A DNA stretch of 27,697 bases, from contig CAXKVV010001443.1 of assembly GCA_964058805.1 (NCBI GenBank), positions 1-27,697 of the forward strand, read 5' to 3'. The first letter of the stretch is position 1, and every line of letters begins with the position of its first letter. Shown one piece after another: positions 20,906 to 27,697 of this stretch. The notes below the pieces were generated by a model, which worked only from the letters and a program-made list of their open reading frames with translations, had not been told where the DNA came from and searched no databases. Source of the DNA: Schoenoplectus triqueter (Eukaryota; Streptophyta; Magnoliopsida; Poales; Cyperaceae). The position numbers were made by a program, and so were the translations under genes.

Positions 20906-23900
20906 TTACTCCAGTTCCTTTGCAAAATCTATGTTGTCAACAAACACCTACACAAAAAAAATAATAATAATAAAAAGAAAGAATAAAAAATGAACCACGA
21001 CGAAGAAACTAAAATTCAGGAACAAATTTCAAGAATTTAGGATAGACAATATATTCAGATAGTTAAATATCTCATGGAGGGATCTTGCCAATGATTTTTT
21101 TGAATAAATTCAAAATAATCTTAAAAACAGAAAAAAATAAATTTATAGACATTGTTGAATTTATAGATTTATTGTGTTTCACATTTCAAACAATTTAAAC
21201 GTCATTTGATAGTCCATCAAAAACCACTAAAATTTTATGTGATCTGCAATGCTTCCATTTTAATGAGTTTTTTGATAGATTATCAAATGATACATATATC
21301 GCTTGAAATTTGAAACATAATCAATCTATTAAGTTGAACAATATGTCTATAAATGTTTTTTTAGGATTTTTTTTTAAATTGAATTTGTTTGAAACACCAT
21401 TTTCAAGTTGTCAAAGTGATCCTCTCCAATATCTGAAATTTGTGAATAATGCTACCCAATCCCAACCTTCATGTTTCAGACGAAGTTAAAAGAAACCCCT
21501 CCGATAACCCATCTCTCGCACAGGGAATTCTAAATTGTAGAGTTACTACATTTCAAATTTTGATGCCTTCTAAATTTTCGGACAAGAAATGAATCAAACT
21601 ACTAATGTTTCTGATAATTTAGCCATGTACTAATTGTGCTAGATTTTGATGCTTGCCAAGAAATTTTCAAGGAAGAGCATCTGAATAAAAAAATATAAAT
21701 AAGCTAATTGATAAAGCTCATATGCAATAAAAAACATAACAAAAATAGAAGAGTAGAACTTCAAGCTTACAGTTTTCCAGCCATCTGGGTCCATACAAGC
21801 AGTAATCTTGGTGCTTATGCCAGGCAAAGGACCAGGTTCACGCGTGATTTGACCTCCATATATCTTAACAGCCTCAGATGTCTTGTACACATCATCAGTA
21901 CCAATAGCAATCTGATTCAATAGTAACATGTCAATGGCTAAACCAAATTATATCAATTTAAGTGTCCACAATTATGATGTACAACTTACTTGAGCATATC
22001 CATTTCCTTTACTATATTCTTTCACACCATAATTGTATGTCAGCTCCAGGACTGTGCTTTTGTCTTCAGGACCATATCCCATCATCGCTATTGTATACTT
22101 AAAAATAATAAAACAGAAACATCATCAAATGCAGAACAGTCAAATGGGCCAAACAATATCAAGCCCAAAAATGGAAAATATATTTGTCTTATTCTCTTGT
22201 CATTGTTTCCATTGGGGAGTAATTAATGAATTAATAAGTTACTGCTGTATATGAGAATTTGCCCCAAGAACCAAATACATATGACTCGTTAATACTATTT
22301 TTGTCAAATAGTCATTCATGGAAAACAATACCTTATTCTCTGGGTTATCTCTCTTCCGCAGAAGCTCCATTCCAAATGCCTTCAAAAAATGGAAAGTAAG
22401 CCTAGCCAGTCATTTTACAACTAACATTACAAATTCTTGGGTTAAGCAAATACCAATCAAAATATGATTCTAAGCCACCCAATTTAAAATTTACACATTG
22501 GAAATGATACATTTTGAAAAAGGTTTGCTTACCTTCTCATAGAAATCAATGGAACGATCCAGGTCTCCTACTCGAAGCATCACTTGGCAAAGTGGCTCTG
22601 GTGTGGGGCCCCTTTCCAGAAGTTCAAATTTGTAACCATCAGGATCTTCAACAAATGCAATAACAGTTTTACCCCCTTTCACAGGTCCAGGCTCTCTTGT
22701 TACTTTACCTCCTTTAGCCTTTATTAGATCAACTGTCTTTGCAACCTACGGTGAGAAAGCAGACAAAACTCATACTTGCAGAACAACCAAGTACACCATC
22801 ACCAAGACACTAATAATTTTCATAATAATAATAAATTGTGCATGTAACGCTACAGCCGTCTTTATTTTACAACAAACTCCCACAACCCTCAAAATTAAGG
22901 AACACTGTACTTCGCGAAAAGCATCCTCCTTCATATTTTTGTTCTATTTAAAAAATCAAATGTGAATATCCTCCCATACGCGATAGTAAGAATCTTACGT
23001 CCTCAACAGCAATCCCAAAATGGCCGAAACCACCCCCTATATCATATGCGTCCACACCATAATCTGTTCACAAGGGAAAACAAATTTAGAGAACTGGAAC
23101 CTAGGCTGGAGACCATATTTCGTTTTGTTGTCATTAAATTTAGAGAGTGGTGCAGATAACATTGAATAATATAGTTTCTTCTTTTTTCTAAAAAAAAAAA
23201 ATTGAACTCAATTTATCAGATATGCATTCAGGTACAAGGTATTCCACAATTTGCACATGACACCACAGCCATAAATTTATTGGATGCAAAAACTGTCTTA
23301 TATAAAAATTTGACAACATTGCCCCCAAAAAGTACATCTCATTTTCTTCCAGTAATGTAAAATAAATAAGAGTGCTAGTTTTATTTCCTGTAAATGACTG
23401 ATTGATAGAAACCACACAACTTATAGGGAACATAAATCAATTTAGAAGCATGTTTAAATGGTTTTTATGTTAACCTGCAAAAAACCATAAGAAGGCACTA
23501 CACAAATAAAATTAATTTCAGGCATGTTGGATCAGTACAAAATACTAGCTTATTACCGGTACCTGGTGGTGGTTTTTAACATTTGTCTTAATAATAAATG
23601 AGGAAGGAAGCATACTGTAAGTCAATTCAACGACAAAATGAGAATCTTCAGGGCCATATCCAAGAAAAGCATTTGTATATCTCTCCTCTGGTATATCACG
23701 CTTCCTCAATAGTTTCATCCCCAAGCACTCCGTATAAAACCTGCACAGAATTTTGTTAGATATGTCTGATATGTATTGTATGCATATGCAAACGCATCCA
23801 ATTCATATGTACTTCTCACACATGGTAATATGGTATGACAACTATATATACATACATGGATAACATAAGATTTGTGTGATCAGAAAGAGTAATTTGAACA

Positions 23901-24641
23901 ATGCCATCAATTTCTATTCAATTCTCGATTCAAGTAAGATTGTTTGATCAAATGAAATGGATCCAGACATGGGTTTGGCCAATCTTTTAAGAAAACTAAA
24001 AAAGGAGACTCAATTATTTTTGCTTTACACTTGTTAATGTTAGTGATGTTTGTAAATGCCTAAAGTTAAGATGGGTTTTAGCTATGGAGAAGATAAACAT
24101 TTTGGTGTTACATGGAAGAACAACAGAACTGAAATGAAGTTGAATACATTACTTTATGGTTTTGTCGAGATCACCAACACGGTAAACTACATGAAGCAGC
24201 CTTCTATTATCTTTCTTAACCCAATCCAAAGCTTCCTCTAGCTTATGTGTTGTGCTTGTCTGTGCCGCATTTCCAGCTGCACCAGCTTCAGTCGAACTAA
24301 AAGTCCTAACAAATCTAACTCTTCTCCCAAAAAAGCTCTCTTGTTGTGAAACTGTAAAGATTAACATAAATATCTGAGCATTTGAACTGAGGTTTGATTT
24401 TAGAGCTGCACACAAAACTAAATTGAATCTTCATCCTCCCAATGCTTTGCATAAATGCGACAAAGCTCAATTTAGAGAAACAATTCAGAATCTTACTGGC
24501 ACCGATGCTTAGCAAAGAAGCGCGTCGGAAACCGGACCCAGCAAAGGGGAGGCGGCCACTGGATACGGATCTGACGGCGGCGACGGAGGCGAGGTGAAGC
24601 GATGAAGCAGCGGCCACGGTCATAGGAAGAACCCTTACCAT
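20906..24641 (-). CDS. Lactoylglutathione lyase (glyoxalase I), two-domain, plastid-type
   Basis: Nine exons in transcript order: 24641-24497, 24351-24153, 23740-23616, 23063-22999, 22745-22533, 22379-22332, 22097-21990, 21911-21771 and 20947-20906, giving 361 residues, all GT-AG. It isomerises the methylglyoxal-glutathione hemithioacetal to S-lactoylglutathione, the first step of methylglyoxal detoxification. Residues 1 to about 80 are Ala/Ser/Arg-rich and fit a plastid transit peptide. Domain 1 (about 100-225) has candidate metal ligands H102 ([10 protein letters not shown]), E153 (VVELTYNYG), H171 (FGHFGIAV) and E219 ([10 protein letters not shown]). Domain 2 (about 230-350) repeats the fold with Q232, E283 and Q301, so both His ligands of domain 1 are Gln. 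It ends [13 protein letters not shown]. The chosen start, MVRVLPM, is the first in-frame ATG and resembles the Arabidopsis chloroplast homologue. Introns are AT-rich; the last carries a foldback. Confidence 0.95.
21096..21395. repeat. Long imperfect foldback (MITE-like) in the glyoxalase last intron
   Basis: Two arms of about 130 bp (about 21096-21224 and 21262-21395) are inverted copies. Matching pairs, right arm reverse-complemented: TTTATAGACATTGTTGAA with TTTATAGACATATTGTTCAA, ATTTCAAACAATT with ATTTCAAGCGATA, and TCATTTGATAGTCCATCAAA with TCATTTGATAATCTATCAAA. A spacer of about 40 bp separates them. The intron RNA could fold into one long hairpin. It resembles a foldback miniature transposon; no transposase and no certain target duplication were seen. 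Confidence 0.75.
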
Positions 24642-24780
24642 CGCACGAGCAAGCACCCGAATTTGGGACTTGGGAGAACGATCAAGGAACAAAAATGGAA
24701 ACGCAAGTCGAAATTTGCACAATTTTTTTTTTTTTTGAGAAATAGGCTCGGCGTTTTTCTCGCTACTTCACTGAACCTCT

Positions 24781-24822
24781 CTACTGTCGGAGAGGCGAGG
24801 AGCTCTCTCGGGTCTCGCTCAT
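24781..24822 (-). other. Possible upstream ORF in the glyoxalase 5' leader
   Basis: An ATG at 24822 opens a 13-codon frame (MSERPESSSPLRQ) ending at TAG 24781, 140 bp before the main start. It matters only if transcription starts beyond 24822. The transcription start cannot be seen. Confidence 0.3.
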
Positions 24823-24825
24823 ATC

Positions 24826-24847
24826 CTCTCTCTCTCTCTCTCTCTCT
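24826..24847. repeat. (CT)n/(GA)n microsatellite upstream of glyoxalase I
   Basis: Eleven CT units on the plus strand read as (GA)n in the sense of the glyoxalase gene. They lie about 185 bp before its start codon, in the probable 5' UTR or core promoter. GA/CT tracts are frequent in plant leaders and promoters. Confidence 0.9.
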
Positions 24848-25015
24848 GTTTTGTTTGATGCATTTTGCTCGGTAGGCATGGTTTAAGTTTGAACTGTGAA
24901 CCACTGTTTAGTAATTTGATTTTCTGTTTATTTTAGTTACTTATTTGTAAGTAAATTCTTCATGATAAACTAAGTGCAATAAAAATTTTATTTTTTCTCC
25001 TTACTCTACATTTAT

Positions 25016-25150
25016 TTTGAAAATTTAATGACTCATATATAAAACTTAAAATAATTAAAATAAGAGAAGATTAATATCAATATTTGAAAATTTAATCACT
25101 CAAATATAAAACTTAAAATAATTAAAATAAGAGAAGAATAATATCAACAG
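25016..25150. repeat. 68-bp tandem duplication upstream of the satellite-like array
   Basis: TTTGAAAATTTAAT begins copies at 25016 and 25084. Both continue through ATATAAAACTTAAAATAATT and AAAATAAGAGAAGA with few differences. Confidence 0.85.
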
Positions 25151-25252
25151 TAGAGTATGTTTAATAATTTTTTTATTATTTAATAATAAATAGTTAAAAT
25201 ATAAAAAATAAATATAGATAAATTATCCACAATTATAAATGTAAAATAATAT

Positions 25253-26112
25253 GTTCCATTTTATTCGAGTTTTGTATCATCTGTTCAACACAAAAAATCA
25301 TTAAAATACACAAATTTATTTTAAATATATCAAATAATTATTTATATTATAATCATTATGTTCTCGAAACTATATGACACGAATAGTATTTAAAGCTTAA
25401 TACAAATGCATTAAAATGATATTCAGTTTATTCGAGATTTGTATGATTTTTATTCTCATATCAACACATAAAATCATCAAAATAACACAAAGATATTTTG
25501 AAAAATATTAATTAATCATTTATATTTTAATCATTATGATCTCCAAACTGTATGAGATAAATAATATTGAAAAATTAACACAAATATTTTAAACTGGATT
25601 TCAATTTATATAAATTTTGTATGAATTGTAGTCTCACTTCAACACATAAAATCACTAAAAGTACACAAAATTATTTTAAATAATATCATTTATTTATTTA
25701 TATTATAATCATTATGTTCTCAATACTTTATAAGCATTGAAAGCTTAATAGAAATGCATTAAAATGATATTTAGTTTATTCGAGTTTTGTATCATTTATA
25801 GTTTCATTTCAGCACATAAAATCATTAAAATATATAAAATAATTTTGAATGATATCCTCTATTTATTTATATTATTATAATCATTGTGTCTCAAATCTTC
25901 AAGACATGAATAGCATTAAAAAACTTAACACAAATGCACTAAAATGATATTAAGTTTATTCGAGGTTTGTATTATTTATAGTCTCATTTTAATATACAAA
26001 ATCACTAAAATACATAATGTCATTTTAATGGTGTCCCCTATTTATTTATATTATGATTATTGTATTCACATATCTTTATGGCACGAATAATATTAAAAAG
26101 CTTAACACAAAT
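25253..26112. repeat. Satellite-like tandem array A (about 167-180 bp units, about five copies)
   Basis: The anchor TTTATTCGAG-TTTGTAT recurs at about 25262, 25429, 25608 (degenerate), 25778 and 25958. Each unit then has CACATAAAATCA, TTATTTATATTATAATCATTATG, CATGAATAGTATT and AACACAAATGCATTAAAATG. Copies are diverged, AT-rich and head-to-tail. The last unit stops after CTTAACACAAAT at about 26112. Confidence 0.88.
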
Positions 26113-26850
26113 TGTATTCACGTGGCAGCACCTCATTGGGCCACCTCAGCATGTCAATGCCATGTGGCAGCACCCCATTGGTCCACCTCACCCATGTGGG
26201 TCCAACACACCTGACAGGTGGCAGTACCTCATTGGGCACGTCAGCAGCTATTAACAGGCTATTAGGCTTAAGGGATGGGGTTTAATTAGATGAACCTATC
26301 ATATTGTGTCACCTCAGCCTAATTAACCTTAAGCAATACACTAAGTAGTTAATGGCTGGACTTATGAGCCCAGACTCATAGATCTTACATATGGGGCCCA
26401 CATGCCAGGTATTTAAGCAGGTTGTTTATATATTAATCCATGCACCAAGCCTACACAGAACTAAAGTCAGAGATTCAAATTCAGAGGAAAAGAGAGCGTG
26501 AACCTGGTATATGCGCATGGTGCCTCTGGCAGTGGGCCCTTTTGCTTTGTGAACTTTGTGCGCCGAATCCAGCCGAGTTGGAGCTCTCTCTTTTTCTGCT
26601 CCTTCTCTTCTTCCTTCTCTTTGCTAAGGCCGAAGGTGTCATTAGAGGTGATCAAGCTCTCTAAAGCTTCAAACTTCAAATTCTTTTCAGCTAAAGCTAG
26701 TATACATATAGGAGAGAAAGGGTGAATGCTTGAAATTGAAAAGCAACAAGTGAATAAGGTAGTATGCAAAGGAGATTACCTCAATTGGTTAATAAGAGAT
26801 CCCAATCCTTGCTTCAAAAATCTAAAATTGAAGATACAGACCTTCTCTAA
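26113..26850. other. Promoter-like GC-richer island between the two arrays
   Basis: About 740 bp of clearly different composition interrupt the repeats. It holds three GTGGCAG/CATTGG motifs, CACGTGGC, GGGCCCAC, a TATATATTAA box near 26427 and a C/T-rich stretch near 26580-26630. A 74-residue open frame at 26440-26664 has no recognisable domain. It could be a solo LTR, the 5' end of another element, or a host promoter with a first exon. I do not recognise a family. Confidence 0.45.
26122..26236. repeat. Three copies of a GTGGCAGYACCYCATTGG motif
   Basis: Copies start at 26122, 26164 and 26218. Each is followed by a short CCACCTCA or CACGTCAGC-type segment. ATTGG is an inverted CCAAT box, and CACGTGGC and CACGTCA resemble bZIP-binding sites. 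The arrangement looks like promoter sub-repeats. Confidence 0.75.
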
Positions 26851-26853
26851 TCA

Positions 26854-27697
26854 CTGCATTAGAAACTGCTACTTAAAAAAGTTAAGTTTTTCAACAGTTT
26901 TGGCATCATAACTACATATAATTTCGTGAAAATTAATATGATCACTCCTAATTATGCCTATTAAAATATTAGCCAATTAACACTTCGGATATAAACATCC
27001 TACAATACTAATTTTGCACAAGACAAGTAGCATGCATTAAAAGCGTCAACTTAAACAAGTTGTTTGTGTTTTTCAAAAATGTTGGCCACATAAGTACACA
27101 TAATTTCATGCAAATTGATATAATTACTCCCAATTATGCCTATTATAAGATTGTCCAATTAGCACATCGACATGAATATCCTACAATACTATTTTTTCAT
27201 AAAACATAAGTAACATATATTGGAAACTTCTGTTTGAACAAGCAGTTTAAGATTTTTTAACATTTTTTGACTCATAATTATACATAATTTCATGAAAATT
27301 AATATAGTTACTCCTAAATATACCTATTAGAAGATTATCCAATTAACGCTTCAATATGAACATTGTACGACACAATTTTTGCACAAAACATAAATTAAGA
27401 TGCATTAAAAACAGTTGTTCGAACAAGTTGTTTGAGTTTTTGTAAATTGTTGGCTGCATAACTACATGTCATTTCATAAAAATTAATACAATTACTCCTA
27501 ATTCGGCCTATTATATGATTGTCCAATTGAAACTTCGATGTGAATATTACATGATGCTAATTTTACATAAAATATAAGTAAGATGCATTAGAAACTGTTG
27601 TTTAAACAAATTGACTAAGATTTTAAATATTTTTTGCGTCAAAACAACAAATAATTTTGAGCATATAAAAACTCCTAACTATGTCTATTATAAGATT
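26854..27697. repeat. Satellite-like tandem array B (about 177-184 bp units), cut by the window edge
   Basis: The anchor ACTCCTAATTATGCCTATTA recurs, with substitutions, at 26944, 27126, 27310, 27494 and 27671 (spacings 182, 184, 184, 177). Each unit also has GCATTAAAAACTGTTGTTT, AACAAGTTGTTTGAGTTTTT, CATAATTTCATGAAAATTAA and ATTGTCCAATTAACACTTCG. Copies are diverged and head-to-tail; the array continues past the right edge. Confidence 0.92.

Noticed and set aside
24721..24735. Poly-T tract as a sign of a processed retrocopy
   Set aside because: The glyoxalase gene has eight introns, so it is not a retrocopy; the tract is a homopolymer in its leader region.
26440..26664. 74-codon frame with a Leu/Phe-rich hydrophobic stretch in the island
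   Set aside because: The hydrophobic run comes from a C/T-rich tract; no ATG context, domain or downstream exon supports it as a gene.
26690..26705. CTAGT preceded by a short AGCT...AGCT palindrome as a Helitron 3' end
   Set aside because: The palindrome is too short and not GC-rich, and no matching 5' TC end was identified.
26854..27697. Regular repeats considered as a CRISPR array
   Set aside because: Units of about 180 bp are diverged along their whole length with no short repeat/unique spacer pattern, and the genome is a plant's.

Overview
This is plant nuclear DNA, almost certainly from a flowering plant. It has AT-rich GT-AG introns and three plant-type split genes: a casein kinase I-like kinase, a VAN3-binding/FORKED-like protein and a plastid-type two-domain glyoxalase I. 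It also carries a Ty1/copia retrotransposon primed by initiator tRNA-Met and a plant RTE-like LINE with a (TTG)n tail. I cannot name the species from the sequence. A non-grass monocot is possible but is only a guess.

Layout. (1) 1-10134, plus strand: the 3' two thirds of a casein kinase I-like gene, ten visible exons, running off the left edge. Its second visible intron holds a 115-bp LINE tail inserted in the polypyrimidine tract of the 3' splice site. Its last intron (7682 bp) holds a decayed 4.5-kb copia element at 3684-8204 with TCTAC target-site duplications. (2) 10135-13837: AT-rich intergenic DNA with weak repeat remnants. (3) 13838-17140: a nearly full-length but inactive RTE-like LINE, plus strand, with endonuclease and reverse transcriptase remnants, an (ATT)n-rich 3' UTR, a (TTG)8 tail and a candidate 7-bp target duplication. 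(4) 18472-20403, plus strand: a seven-exon gene for a DUF828 plus PH-like protein. (5) 20906-24641, minus strand: a nine-exon glyoxalase I gene of 361 codons, convergent with gene 4. Its last intron contains a long imperfect foldback of about 300 bp. (6) 24900-27697: AT-rich DNA with two satellite-like tandem arrays (about 165-180 bp and about 177-184 bp periods). Between them lies a GC-richer, promoter-like island of about 740 bp with three copies of a GTGGCAG/CATTGG motif.

The three genes are unrelated in function: protein phosphorylation, auxin-linked vein patterning and trafficking, and methylglyoxal detoxification. They are ordinary neighbours, not an operon or cluster. The unusual biology here is the effect of mobile and repetitive DNA on gene structure, mainly the LINE insertion that duplicated a splice-site pyrimidine tract, and the unexplained island between the two arrays. 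I found no RNA genes, no CRISPR and no new multi-gene system. Exon boundaries come from reading frames and GT-AG sites; every intron phase in the three gene models closes without a frameshift.
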